From Lampris incognitus (Eukaryota; Chordata; Actinopteri; Lampriformes; Lampridae), in contig NC_079223.1 in NCBI RefSeq assembly GCF_029633865.1, positions 37,259,706 through 37,323,705 of the forward strand: DNA of 64,000 bases. The letters are read 5' to 3'. The notes beneath the pieces were generated by a model. The model saw only the letters and a list, made by a program, of their open reading frames with translations. It was not told the DNA's origin and made no database searches. The translations under genes were made by a program, and so were the position numbers. Shown piece after piece: positions 11,050 through 23,312 of this stretch (positions within the stretch are counted from its first letter, which is position 1; each line of letters opens with the position of its first letter).

Positions 11050-13932
11050 CAGGGGTTCTCAAACTTTTTCACACCAAGGACCACTTGATCATAAAAAAAT
11101 TTTCCGTGGACCACCTAACCAGCCGGCCAACAGCCTCCCCCCCTCCCCCACCCAAAAAAAACCTTTTAAAACAGTCTATATTAGGCTTACAATAGCATAT
11201 TATGTTTTATATTACAAATTATGTCTGCAGAATATTACAATACAAAATATGTAATAAATAGGCTACTAGCAAAATTAGGCTAGGCTTCTACCATATACCT
11301 TGACCTTGATTTTTGTGAGATGTATGTGTAATTACTGTTTCATATTAATTTTGTTCAGAGCTATTGCCTTTGGTTGTGATGTGATGAATAAAACATGGGA
11401 ATTTATTTGAAATACCACTGTCAGGGTGAACTCAATGTGAATTCATCATTAAAAGAGTGAACTATTAATGTTAATTTAACAAAAATTCGTTTTAATAGGA
11501 ATCAAATCTTTGTACTGGCTCTTGAGAAGCTATGAAATTACACATTTCAAATAAGCATAACAGCTTTACAGGTAGCAGCAGTCAACAACTAATGGGAGGA
11601 ATGCTGTTGCTTTTGCTGTTGCATCACTGACTCAATGTTTGGCTCCACACTAGAGAGTTTCAGTCTCATACAGGGGGCTACATCGATCTTGTTCCTCTGC
11701 TTGGTTTTCAAACCAACCAGTGTGGAGAACCCAACTTCACAGTTGTAGGTGGTTGAAAACGGCATTAACACTTGCAAAGCAGACTCAGCCAGCTCAGGAT
11801 GTTCAGGTTGGACGAGAACCCAGAAGTCTGTCAAGCATTTTTCTCTGAACGCCATTCTCAGTGTTCCATCTGATGCAATGTCCACAAGACTATCCACCTT
11901 CCGTGCTGATAGTTTGGAACTGACGCGCTCAATGTGAGGTTGGTCTCCAAATGGATTTCTGATCCATTCAAGGTCCACATCCAATTCTGGAAAGTATCTT
12001 CCCAATTGCGTGTGAATGCCTTGCAAATGTTCCTTGAAGGCTGCAAGTGTGTTGCTATCCAGAACCTCTTCAGCTTCGAGGACGAAATCGGCTAGAGTTG
12101 GGAAACAGTCAAACTCCTGGCGATCAAGACGCGCGCACCACAGATCCATTTTGATGGGAGTGGCTTTAACTTTGTCCTGCACTGTAAAAACCGTGACCGC
12201 TTTTCCTTGCAGTGCTAAATTCAGGTTATTAAGCGTGCTGAACACATCAGCAAGAAAGGCTAGTTTTGCGAGCCATTGAAAGTCATGCATTCTGCCATAA
12301 AGTTCATCAGTTTGATGCAAAAACAGCTTGACTTCATTGCGCAGTTCAAAGAGGCGGGTGAGAACTTTACCACGCCATAGCCAGCGAACTTCTGTGTGGA
12401 AAAGAAGTCTTGTGTGCTCACTCCCCATTTCTTCACACAGAACTTTAAAAAGACGTGAGTTCAGTGCCTTGCTTTTAATTAAGTTGACAATTTTTACGGC
12501 CTCGTCCAAAACCTGTTTAAGACAGGGTGGCATTTTTTTTACTGCCAATTGCTCTCTGTGGATAAGCAGTGCGTCGATGCGGCAGAGGGAGCGACAGCGC
12601 GTACACGCGTCACCAGGCCCTTGTGTTTGGCTGTCATCGCCGTGGCACCGTCAGTGCACACGCCAGCACACCTCTTCCAATCAATGTTATTCTGCACAAT
12701 GAAGTTATTTAGGGACTCAAATATCGCCTCTCCTGTGGTGTTGGTTGGTAGGGATTGACAGAAAAGAAAATCATCGCGAACAGCACCCGCATGTATGTAC
12801 CGCACAAAGCAGAGGAGAACAGCCTCGTTACCGATGTCCGTGGACTCGTCCAGTCGGAGAGAGAAAAAACGACTCTGACGCAGACGTGTCACCAGCTGAT
12901 CTTGGACATTTGCAGCCATGGATGTTATTCGCCGCTTGACTGTATCATTGACAGAGGTACTTTACAAGTTCCTCACTCGCTTTCTCCCCTAGCATTATGT
13001 TGGCCATAACCTTTGCAGCTGGCTTAACCAAGGTCTCGCCGATTGAGTGAGGTTTGCCAGCTTTCGCAATGAGTAGGGAGACCTTGTATGAGGCTTCGGT
13101 AGCTTTCGCGTTTTCCCCTGCGGCATAAGAAACTGTGTGGCTTCCTTTCTCGTGTGTCGCTCAAGCTCTTCACGTTTTCTCTCAAAACATTGCGCAGGTT
13201 TCGAGGTGTATTCCTTGTGTTTTGACTCGAAGTGACGCTTGAGTTTGGCAGGTTTCATTGCTTCATTAGCTAATATGTCATAGCACACAACACAATGAGG
13301 TTTTGGATCCTCAGCATCTCCAGTCCAGAAAAATCCAAATTGAATGTAATCGCTACTGTATTTACGTTTCACTTTTGCAGTGGCTTTTCCAGAGTGTTGT
13401 GCTAGCTAGCTCCTGCTGCAAACTGTTAGCACTATGGGACTCCATGCTAACACTGACGCGCTCAATGTGAGAAGGAAGTCTTTGCACCTTGTTGCTTACA
13501 TTGTTCGTCGTTTCTCCGGATTTTCTCTTCAGCCACCGATCCATGATGTTTGTATTTTGAACGGTTCACTTCACTCTTTGTTAGATTCTACTTAATTTTC
13601 ACAATAGTCAGGAGGTCTTTGATATGAAGATCCTGTTATTGGAATGGAAGCTAACTAGGTAACCTAGGTAACACAGGCTAACTGAAGAGACATGACTCAA
13701 AATGCAGGTTTGCATTAGACAAATTGAACAAAATTCTTAGGCTTATTTAGGCTACATTTTGATTCACTTTTGTTTGGAAAACATTTAGAAAACAGCTGTA
13801 CTCGTAACTTTGCATTGGAATGCAGATGAAGGTGATTTGAGAAACACGATTTTTTTTGCAATCCTCCCGCGGACCACTTGGGGGCGCTCGCGGACCACTG
13901 GTGGTCCGCGGACCACACTTTGAGTATCACTG
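11050..13932 (-). mobile_element. full-length hAT DNA transposon, transposase broken
   Basis: The ends are inverted: the left starts CAGGGGTTCTCAAACTTTTT and the right, reverse complemented, starts CAGTGATACTCAAAGTGTGG. Both are flanked by the perfect 8-bp duplication CCTTAGTA (11042-11049 and 13933-13940), the hallmark length for hAT. The minus strand encodes transposase pieces: a BED zinc finger (HCVVCYD, then HFESKHKEY, near 13290-13210), the catalytic region (SLRLDESTDIGN near 12860-12825) and the C-terminal hAT dimerisation region near 11780-11600. At least three frame breaks (near 13370, 13130 and 12575) disable it. It resembles ZBED5/Charlie-type hATs. I treat it as a transposon, not a domesticated gene, because its ends and target duplication are intact. 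Confidence 0.9.
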
Positions 13933-13940
13933 CCTTAGTA

Positions 13941-15030
13941 CAAGGCCTAAGATGTCTTATAAGATCTAAAAAATGGGAGTTGAGGGAATGGGGAGGACAA
14001 TGTACATTGCTCAGAGAGCTGAAATACAACTGACTAATATGACACAGTGGCACTTCTGGTCATCACATTTCAGCCTTGTGTACCTTTGACCGTTGATAGT
14101 TGACTTGACAATTTATATTTCTTGTCCAGTCTGCTTCAGATATTTCTTCATTAACGTTATGGCTCCATTAGAGCTTTTGTCCTCTGCTGCTTTATGATAT
14201 ACTATGGCAGAATCAGCTAAGTGTTGACACTTGACATGCACCACGCCATTTATTGGTTGGTTGTCCTTTCAAGCTGTGAGGACAGTTTCATTAGAACTTA
14301 CTCGCGGTTCGGATATTTAGAGACATGTATTTGGAAAATTCTACTTTGCTTTAATTCATTGAAATGTAATAAGTTTCTCAATGTATCAATCTATAAATTT
14401 GCCAGCTCCTCTGTCCATGTATAAATCCTGGATCATGAAAACAATGTTTTAAATGGGGTAATCCCAATCTTAGATAAAAGGCTGACAACTGTGTGGTTTT
14501 TCTAAGAATTTATTGCATTTAGTGCCAGAGATGGTAGTATTTCTTACAAATAATATTGCTTATAAAAGTATTACGTTTCCCCTTTCAATTTTACCAAGTC
14601 TTTAGAATAAAAATACTTAAGCAGTAATTTGGAAGTCGTGTTGGGTTTTATGTTGAACAAATGAATATTTGAGGATTCTGAAAACTAAAATATGGCAGCA
14701 TATAGTTAAGTGGCGTCTTGCTACCTGTAAGTTTGGTAACTGAAGGCGTCCTCCAACAGATGGCACTTTCCTCATTTGAATATGGTATTATTTTCATCAC
14801 TACTGAGCTACCCGTTTTGACCTTAAATCAATTTCATGTGGCAAGACATGCAGTCTGGAATATGCAGTCATTTCATTACTATTCGGTGCACAACTGAAAC
14901 TGAAAAACCGAGTTTTCAGTCTGCATGTAGCTCTAAAAAAAGGGACATGAACCAGAAGTTGATTTTTATAAACATATATTTTCATCAAAAGCAGTTTACA
15001 TCTAAAAGCTCAGTCTCCCTAAAAAAAACA
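13941..15030. other. non-genic sequence downstream of fbxo5
   Basis: No exon or repeat family seen. AT-rich. The right end borders the probable fbxo5 3' UTR. Confidence 0.4.
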
Positions 15031-15036
15031 TTTATT
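15031..15036 (-). terminator. fbxo5: candidate fbxo5 polyadenylation signal
   Basis: TTTATT on the plus strand is AATAAA on the minus strand, about 640 bases past the fbxo5 stop codon. I saw no AATAAA nearer the stop. Transcript data would be needed to confirm its use. Confidence 0.4.
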
Positions 15037-15675
15037 GAAACATCAATATGTACAAAGCTATTTACACATCTTGAATGTAAAGGAAGAGAAATTTCCTTCA
15101 TAAAAACAATTTATAAAATTCTATACAATACACAACTTGGCGAGACCGCTCTTATTGACTTTTCTTTTTGGCATTCAATATGACTGTCCCTGACTGACGA
15201 CAAGCCAGTTGATATTCCAAGACGACCTCTTTCAGTTCCCTTTGATTAGAATATGGGCTTTGTGCAGAGCAGGAAGTGAGGTTTTACTAGCAGGTCCTCC
15301 TACCAGCTAGTCCTTTTCATTTTTAAATAGTGCGAAGTGTGACATGACCTGAAGCTTGTCAGTCAGTACCAGGCTGGACTGAATCCTTGGGAGTTAGTAT
15401 TTCTAAAGCAACAAGTTCATTGAATAAAACATTGCTTCATTTGAAGAGTCTGTTGTTGTTAAAAGCTGTTTTTTGGCAGTTGGCTGCAATTTAGTTTGGT
15501 TTGTATTGTTGATGCACTCAGGCAATAATGGCGTTAGATGGAAGAGTAAAATTGTCTTTAACCTTGCAAAATAAGTGCCTACACAATGTTGCCCAACACA
15601 ACTGTTCCATCTGGAGCACCATCTAATCTGGCTACCAAGGAACTGAAATAAAATGCATGCACGATGAAACAGCCC

Positions 15676-18600
15676 TCAGAGGCGCCTGAGGTTCCTTTTG
15701 CTGCGAGCAGTCCCTGGGATGATGGGAGTTGTCTTGGAGGGATGGTGCCGAGTTCGGGGAAGCATAGCTCGGCAAGGGATAGCGTTGTGGTAAGCTTCCT
15801 GGCAGTGGGTGCAGAAGTCAAACTGGCAACTGGGACGTGTGCACGTTGCCCTCTGGGTCTCGGAAAAATACTTGGCAGGTGAGCCACAAAGCCTACAAGG
15901 ACGTAGTGATTCGTGTTGTTTCAGACTACCAGCGACCTAGGGAGAGAAGAACACACAAGGGCTCAAGTATGAACTTAAAGAATTAAACCGTCCATCTTTA
16001 TGACTGTACAACTGTGCTGTACAGTGGCATTGGTATGACTCATGTCAATGTCTTCTTTTATAAGATTAAAAAAAAAAGAAAGGTGGAATAAATGATTGAA
16101 CATGCTATCTTAAGGAATGGTACTGCTAAACTCCGTCAGTGACAACAGCAATGTTTACCACAGACCAATTACTCAAAGAACCAGTGTGTACATGGGTATT
16201 CATTTCAAACCATGTAAACCCTTTATTCAAAATATTATCACACTCACATTAAGTGGACTATTTGTTTTTTTATAAATGCAATCAATGCAATCCCAATATG
16301 GACTTCATTAATGTTATCTTGTTTCAAATAAATGTACAATAATAATAATGAAGACAGGAATGCAAACAGTGGGACAAGCCTTTGCCTGGTGGCCTTTTAA
16401 TCATTAATGACACCTGCTGACTGACACCAGTTATAACCCAGAAAGTCTTAGCCTGCTACTCTTACCTCCCAAGCCAACAAGCAAACCATTATAATATAAA
16501 AATGTTCGGCAGATACCTCAATATTATAAGACAACTCACCTCTAAGTATTCATTAAAACGTGTGCGGTGGGAGCCTCGTGTGAGAGGGGTGTGGGTGTTG
16601 TCTTTCTGGGAGGGAGGGCCTTGTCTCTGGGCCCTGGAGCAAGGGGTGGAGGAGGAAGGTTTGGAAGAGGCGAGAGTCTGTATGCAGGACATGACCACCC
16701 TGGGCAGCGCTGCATCTCTGGTCAGACCGCAACATTTCTGGCCCAGACAGCTCCTTGATTCCTTAATTTAACACACAAAATAAATATTAGAATAAACTAA
16801 ATCACATGTCATTGCATTATGACATGCAGCTCTTAACAGGGAACAGAGCAAATATGGAAATAATGCTCCAAGTGTAACAGCAGTTTGACCAAAGTGTCTA
16901 TCATTGGCAATATTATCTTTAAAAAACGCATCAGAAAATAAACTAAGCAGTTTCGCATAACCAGACTTATCGCTACACAACTTTTTAGCACTGTGCAAGT
17001 GCAGGAGAGACGTCTTGCAGGACCCATTAACATTCTGGAATAGGTAGAAAAATATTCTGGGTTGTAAACCAATCAGTCATCAAGGAGGGTTCTAAACTAC
17101 ACTATGCTCACTGGTGCCCTTGCAAAATAGTGCCGAGGGCGGGTAAATAAATACTTGTGCAAGTAAATCTTGAAGTTGGTTACAGCAACATTGCTGGCAA
17201 CTTTGTGTTGCCAGCAATGGAAACACCACAATCTACATAATGCACTTGGTTCTTTCCCTTGATGAACCACAATCAAGGAAATTCAACTAGCCATTCCTGT
17301 TTTTTGGCTGGACCGGCCATGTCCCCGAATGACTGAGTGATCAGTTTGACATGATTGGGCTGCTGGAAAATACTGAGGCTTATTCTAGTGGTCCACGTCT
17401 GGTGAATCAAGGTAGGTTGTATGCTTCTCATAAAAACAGGAAAAAAGAATCTTGTACTGACTCTTGACATTAAGGTTCTGAGGCAAACCACAACCCAGAG
17501 TACTGTGTAAGTGTTAAAAATCTCAGTATTTTCAGTTTGTGTGTGTGTTCTCTTACCTTGAGTGCCTGTTGAGCCCTCTGACATCTGTTTAGGGCAGATG
17601 TGTCTTCGCAGATTATCTTCCTCCATGTCCTGCTCACTCCCCTACAGCTGAGAAGCAGGAAACACAACACATAAGCATTTTTCCAAACAAAATAAAGGCC
17701 TGTGACATCTACTACTGCCATAAACAATCAGGAACTATGGTAACTGTTAATGAAGTTACACATGTGCAGTGTGAGTTACACACATCCTGAGTCATGTTAG
17801 GCTAAAACTCTGACTGCCTGATAGGAAATTAAATCTAGCAAGGTCTTCTTTTTTATGAGTACACCGAGAAAACTATTCTAGCACATCTGAGTTCTTGGAC
17901 AACTGCCTTATTTTCCCCTTTAAAAATCATCCTTGTATGTATTGAGTGATAGGTTCTTTGCAAATGGAGCTTTGAATGTGAAAAGCTGCATATATTTAGT
18001 ATACTTATGCAGCTCCTTTTTATTCTCGAATCTCAGTATTGGAGCATACTGTAATGCTATTGCATGGGCGGGGGGGTATCTGTTTATATGTACTTTAATG
18101 ATTTGTCCTAAAAACTCCACAGCTGCAAATGTGTCAAAGGGAACCTGATCTGTTTGTACCTAAGGAAGCAAAAATGTCAGGTTTTTTCCAGTTACCTGAT
18201 GAGGTCCATGTCTCCCAGCCGAGCCAGGATGCAAGTCAGGATCCCTCGCATGTTCCTGGACAGCAGAGAGGACAATATGTCCACGTAGTCCCGTCCCATG
18301 TGACCTCCAATAACCCTATCTAGCAGATGGTCCTCTGCCAGCTTGGAAACCACGCTCCAGTCATACCTGGAACACACAGGGAGAGACATTCAGAGTCACA
18401 TTGTTTAACTATTTAATATCACTTTTTATTTTACCATAAAGTTCTATGAATGTATATAAATAACCCATATAGTACGGGGGGGACACACTGGGAAGCATAC
18501 GCCAACACCAGAGTTGTTAGTGCCATGCACAACATCATATCAAGGTCAAACATATTTTTTGTTTGGTTTTAGGCAAGGTGCTGACATAACAGCAGCACAG

Positions 18601-19453
18601 GTGACCATGTCATTTGAAAAAATCTCTGGGAACTGGAGTGGTCAAACACCATTGCAATGACCACACGTCATCAAAGGCATAAGGAAATCATATGAAAACG
18701 TGAACCTTTAGGATTGTTACTTAACTTTTCATAGACTCTTTGTACTTGCCACTGTTGCATTTCTTATTCCTGTCTACTGAAGGCCAAGTGCATATGTACC
18801 AAAGAGTATGCCTTCCTGTTGGAGAGCCAATGAAAATGAATGATTTACCTCTTATTCTTCTGGAAGCTCTTGGTCAGCTCCTCACATACGGCTTTTTGGA
18901 ACTTCAGAATGGGCAGGTTGGGATCACTGTTGTGTGCAGTGGAGCTGGAGCCCTGGAACCGCAGGGCGCTCTTCCCTAAACACACAGCAGGGGTTGAGGA
19001 GGTCACCCAAGACACCGGACTAGCAGAAGCTGCCTTCCTCTGACAGGCAGAAGCAGAACGTGATATGGCTGTCATCTTTTCTCGACAAGTGGCTGGGGAG
19101 GGATTTTCCGGGTTCTGGCGTTCATCAATCCTACTGTTGTGGAGTGACAGGTAGCCACTGTCTTCGAATCCATCATCACTCAGGGACGCCTCATCCAAGG
19201 TTCTGTTGTGCTCCCTATTACTGTTATTTTCTTTGTTGTGAACAGCCGTGATGATATTGTTGTGGGACAACACGGGTGATAATGAGGATTTGAAAGGAGG
19301 ATGCTCTTTTAATGGAGTGGTTTTGGGGTGAAACAGCTTAACCTCTGCAGTGGCTACTGCAGCTGGCGCAATTGAGCTTTTCTCCATCTTATTCACTCTG
19401 GTACTAGATGGACATTTCATGTTAACTTCCTTGCTGTGGGGCAAGCACACCAT
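15676..19453 (-). CDS. fbxo5: F-box only protein 5 / early mitotic inhibitor 1 (Emi1)
   Basis: Inhibits the anaphase-promoting complex (APC/C) in S and G2. Five coding exons (minus): 19453-18849, 18366-18196, 17647-17557, 16761-16540, 15936-15676; the reading frame is continuous across every GT-AG junction. The total is 449 residues plus stop, close to human Emi1 (447). Visible features: a DSGYLS beta-TrCP-type phosphodegron at about residues 98-103; the F-box in the second coding exon (DYVDILSSLL, then LARLGDMDLI); a zinc-binding region with C377, C380, C395, C400, C405, C408, H413 and C418, spaced as in human; and the C-terminal NLRRL tail that docks on APC/C. The start is the first ATG in exon 2; exon 1 has no ATG and appears non-coding. 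The zinc region and tail are what make it a pseudosubstrate-type inhibitor. No breaks seen. Confidence 0.95.
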
Positions 19454-20535
19454 AAAGTCCACTCCTATAGAAAAATGGAGGATATAGGGGAAAGGGTTAG
19501 TTTAGGAATTACATATAATAGATGTCAGAATGGACCATTGAACCTTTTTGAGGCATTAGGACCTTAGCTCAATGAGAAAATAGTGAGAGAAATTAGCCAT
19601 TTGATAACTGCAGTATCATGCCTGCAAGCAAGTCCAGGCCCCAACCTCTAATAACTGGCTTAATAAATATTGGCGTATATGAAATGGACCACTACATTCA
19701 TGATAGTGTTAACCTGATGCTCTCGATGGTGACCACTAATAGGTTAGTTACACTGGGTCAGGAGCCAGGACATGGATTAATAGATAAACTATTTGTCTCA
19801 ATTTGTGTTCACTGTCACTGTATAGAATTGCACAAGGCTCGTTAAACCATATTGTGTATTTTGGTGATGTTACTGCACAATCAAAATACTTCAAAAGTCA
19901 CGACATCTTTAATTAATAACCTAAAACTGGAAGGCGTAAAATGTGACACCAACTAGAATTGACATTTGCCCAACCCTTGAGAATCCCAATCAGGCATTAA
20001 TCATACTTGGCATTAGTTAAATCACATTTTAATGTCAGAAGATCTAATCCATAGACAATATCTTCACATGCAAGTACTTCTTTTTGGCGGGGCATGTATT
20101 TGGCGGAAAGTAACCACAGCTAACGTGAGCTTAGTTCGACAACGTTTAGTACACCATTGTCTAAAATGACTTGTATCCAAGAGTAAAAGCATCGTCTATA
20201 AACATATTCTGCTTGTGTCTTCATTAATTCTGTAAATTAAGTTAAGTGTCTTCAGACAGTGTTGGAGTGATTTAAATTTACGCGGGTAACGCATGTCCTG
20301 TCCCCTCTATTACGCAATTGATATCGATAACTTTCCCAAACCAGTAGGATGAAATCTTAAGTAGTGTAACACTAAATCTCAAATAACAAGCCGTTTATGG
20401 TACAAATCAAGCACGTTAATTGCCACAATGGATACTAAAATGTATCTGTAAGCTAAGCTGCGTATTACAAGCTGTAATAGGCAGCAAGTACATGTTGAAC
20501 GACGCACGCAAGTGAGTGAAATGAAAGCTTCTTAC

Positions 20536-20760
20536 CTTGTCTTTGCTGCCGTTATTTTTGTGTCTTTTTCCGATTGTGGATTCGTGCGTTCTTGCCCTTA
20601 AAATCGCTAAGCTAACTTTCTGGATGAGAGGGTACGACTATGCCAGTGCTACTCTCAAAGCAGAGTGGAAAAAGCGCCAGAGAATTTACGTTTGAAATTG
20701 GTGGCATAAAAGGCGCAAACCAATGGGAACGAAGCATGAGCGCTACCTTTAAATAACTGG
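20536..20760 (-). promoter_or_regulatory. fbxo5: fbxo5 non-coding exon 1 and proximal promoter
   Basis: A strong minus-strand donor (AAG then GTAAG) ends an exon at 20536. That exon has no ATG and would splice to the acceptor before 19464, giving a 1.07-kb first intron. Upstream lie a TTTGAA box (20691-20696), a GGCGCAAA block at about 20712-20719 (reverse of an E2F-like TTTGCGCC) and a CCAAT box (20720-20724). A CHR-like box plus E2F and CCAAT sites suits a cell-cycle gene; EMI1 is a known E2F target in mammals. The transcription start is not determined. Confidence 0.55.
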
Positions 20761-20794
20761 CCATACGGTGAACAAGGACGAAACACGTGACACG

Positions 20795-20858
20795 ATGACG
20801 CTAATATACCGCGTACTGACGCAATGACGCTAATATACCACGTGCTGACGTAATGACG
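20795..20858. repeat. 29-bp tandem repeat with TGACG motifs
   Basis: Two units (20795-20823 and 20824-20852) and the start of a third (20853-20858) share ATGACGCTAATATACC. Each unit carries two TGACG half-sites, giving five in all, including TGACGTAA, which resembles a CRE/ATF site. CACGTG E-boxes lie at about 20784 and 20838. The array is about 150-300 bases upstream of fbxo5 exon 1. Confidence 0.75.
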
Positions 20859-21330
20859 TTGCTTTTTATAGCCAAAAACCCCCCTGTGGTTAAAAAAAAA
20901 ATCCGTGGTAACATTTATGAACGTACTTAGTGGATAGCCTCTGAATTCTCGGCAAGGGATCTCCGCTAGATCGCCCTATACATGAATATATATTTGACAA
21001 AAGAGGGTGAGAATTTTTTTTCCTAACAGTAAAAGGACTGGTCCCAATGTTCACACCCTTCGGTGGAATGTATAGTGGGCTCTCTCACTGACATCAGGCG
21101 GGGGGGGGGGGGGGTTCAGGAACTCGGTTTGAGACAGCACAGCGTTTCAGCCTTAGTTACAATTACAGTAAGTAATGCCACGTGTATAGATCTATTATTC
21201 TTACAGTATCAAGTCAATTTGCTAATTCATTGAAGTCATTTTCGTCGATGTCATTCCTCTTTCCTTTACCATTAAAAATGAAAAATATATTAAGAGATTG
21301 TCCTAAAGAGTTTCTGAGACAAAGATCCAA
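20859..21330. other. intergenic sequence with a G-run
   Basis: Nothing gene-like. A homopolymer of about 17 G bases lies at about 21100-21115. Confidence 0.5.
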
Positions 21331-21339
21331 CATTGATAA

Positions 21340-21620
21340 AAACAATTGTATGACGCTGTACCACCGAGTTGCTTACGTCCCCACCGAAACAGCGGCCGGG
21401 GAAGGGGGGGGGACCCCACATTAAACAGGCCTTGGTTAAGTGTGGCTTCTCCCTATCAAGGATGTGCACATCCTCATCCTTGAAAGAGTGGCCGCTGGCC
21501 TGTAGATGTGTGTAGACTGCGTAGTCTTGGCTTGACGTGTTAGGATAACGCTGGTTTGAACAGGGAGTCACAGAGGCCATCTATGTGAAGAGGACACGAC
21601 CATCCCTGAGCCGAGAGGGG
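21340..21620 (-). mobile_element. Penelope-like element relic, GIY-YIG region
   Basis: The minus strand reads the C-terminal endonuclease segment ([20 protein letters not shown]), nearly the same as the segment in the larger element at about 46220-46290. It includes a segment equivalent to 45770-45860 in rearranged order. Short, truncated and frameshifted. Confidence 0.65.
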
Positions 21621-21649
21621 CGCTAAGAGTACATCTGTCACCATCTTAC

Positions 21650-22720
21650 AACGATGTGATTTGTCTTTATGCATGTGCAATAATCCAGGGAAGAAAATCA
21701 AAGAAAGTTGAATTAGTTCATCAGGATACAGCGTTTATTGACAGTTACGTTTCATCACACATCCAAGTGACCTCTTCAGTCTCAACTGACTGCAGCTATC
21801 CCCACCCTTATAAACAATACAGTGGCATAACGACCGAAATCAACTATCAGTTTCATATGCAAATATGGGCGTGACCATAAAATAAATTGCCACGTGTACT
21901 GTTCACAAAAGGATTGGGAATGTTTGCAGTCATAGTCGCTCTTATTCATCTTGCTATTATTCGTCTCTACAGGCGGCGTTGAAGCACTCACAGACAGTTG
22001 AATCAGTTCATGTGGACACGTTATTAGGAGAAATGTTTCATCACTCATCTAATGCCCCTTTTCCATTACATGGTACCGGCTCGACTCGACTCGCAGTGTC
22101 GTTTTCCATTACCGTAAAAGTGCCCCCTCGGTGTAGCTGGTCTGCACTGATTTTTGGTTACCCGATTTGACTGTTGAATATGCGTTATATACTGACAACG
22201 GTCAAATCGGGTGTTTTGGTACCCGTTCCATTTTTATTTTTTATTTCATTTATTTTTTTAAAACCTCGACAAAGGTGGTATCAGAAAAGTAGTAAAAGTT
22301 ACCAAAATGCCGGTACTTTCCAGTAATGGAAAACGAAAAAGTCGAGTTGAGCCGGTACCATGTAGTGGAAAAGGGGCACAAGTGGCCTCCTCAGTCTCAG
22401 TTGACTGCAGGTATCCCCACCCTTACAAACAATGTGGCATAATGACCTAAAACAACGATCGGTTTCATATGCAAGTTGCCGTGACCATTAACTGGAGTTA
22501 CAATGCCAATGTGTACTATCCACAGAAGATTGGGGAAAAGTTGCAATCACAGCATTGTAAGATGGCGACAGATGTACTCTTAGCCCCCCTCTCGGTTCAG
22601 GGAGAGTCGTTCCATCTTAACCTAGATGGCCTCTTTAACTCCCCTTCAAATGCTGTGACTGCTGTGTGATGAAACTTTTCTGTCAATAAACGTGGTGTCC
22701 AGATGAACTTATTCAACTCC
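21650..22720 (-). mobile_element. Penelope-like pLTR relics, interrupted by a MITE
   Basis: Two stretches (about 21656-21930 and 21975-22640) match, in reverse orientation, the long terminal repeats of the Penelope-like element at 43343-46650. Shared blocks include TTTCATCACTCATCTAA, CAACTGACTGCAG, CCCCACCCTTATAAACAATA and TTTCATATGCAA. A plus-oriented end follows at about 22665-22712. The mixed orientation fits the inverted and direct repeat arrangement common in Penelope elements. A Harbinger-like MITE splits the second stretch. Confidence 0.65.
22053..22378. mobile_element. Harbinger-like MITE with long inverted repeats
   Basis: The 326-bp element starts TGCCCCTTTTCCATTACATG and its reverse complement starts TGCCCCTTTTCCACTACATG. 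The inverted similarity continues for about 60 bp through GGTACCGGCTC. Flanks are TAA (22050-22052) and CAA (22379-22381); related pLTR copies have a single TAA here, so a 3-bp TAA duplication with one later change is likely. That suits PIF/Harbinger. An inner inverted pair (ACCCGATTTGAC and GTCAAATCGGGT) lets most of it fold back. No coding capacity. Confidence 0.8.
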
Positions 22721-22925
22721 CCAGCAACGCCCTCCAGCTCCTCCTGGGGGACCCCAAAACGTTCCCAGGCCAGATTGGGCATCTAGTCCCTCCAGCGAGT
22801 CTGGGTCTACCCCGGGGTCTCCCCCCAGTTGAACGTGCCAGGAAAACCTCCAAAGCAAGGCGCCCAGGAGGCATCCTAAACAGCTGCCCGAACCACTGGC
22901 TCCTTTCGACGCGAAGGAGCAGCTT
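22715..22925 (-). mobile_element. LINE 3' fragment (same family as 26437-27150)
   Basis: Antisense match to the C-terminal end of the reverse transcriptase at 26560-26770 and 52500-52690: the block GCAACGCCCTCCAGCTCCTC and the following TGGGGGACCCC. Truncated at both ends. Confidence 0.65.
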
Positions 22926-23312
22926 GATTCCACTTTCTTTCTTTGAATTGTGTGTTTTGTGATTCTGATATCGAAACTTTAGAACATTTGTTCTTTACTT
23001 TTAATTATCATAGAGCCTTCTGGAAATCCTTTCAAAATTGTAAATCTGAAAAGGAATTTCAATTGCCCAAATTAGAATATAATAATATTAAAATTTGGAG
23101 TTATAATGGAGGATAAAAAAATGGAAATGATTACTGTGGCCAAAAGGTTTACCCATAGGTGTAAATTTATTAATAGCAGACCACCGTTCTTAGTCTTCAT
23201 GAATGAGTTCACACATTTTAAGAAAGCACTATTGTTTTGTGAAATACTACAAAAAATGTTAATAGCTCAGTCTTTGAGTTTGACTGTTTATACTACGAAC
23301 TTGTTATTGTAA
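22926..23312 (+). mobile_element. L1/Tx1-like LINE ORF2 C-terminus, degraded
   Basis: The plus strand translates to a cysteine/histidine end typical of Tx1-like L1 elements (LCVLCDSDIETLEHLFF near 22928-22990), then KIWSYNGG, and in another frame SLVFMNEF near 23190-23215. Several stops and a frameshift show it is dead. Confidence 0.5.

Noticed and set aside
11589-12919. Possible domesticated ZBED/hAT host gene
   Set aside because: Intact inverted ends, an 8-bp target duplication and several frame breaks indicate an ordinary dead transposon.
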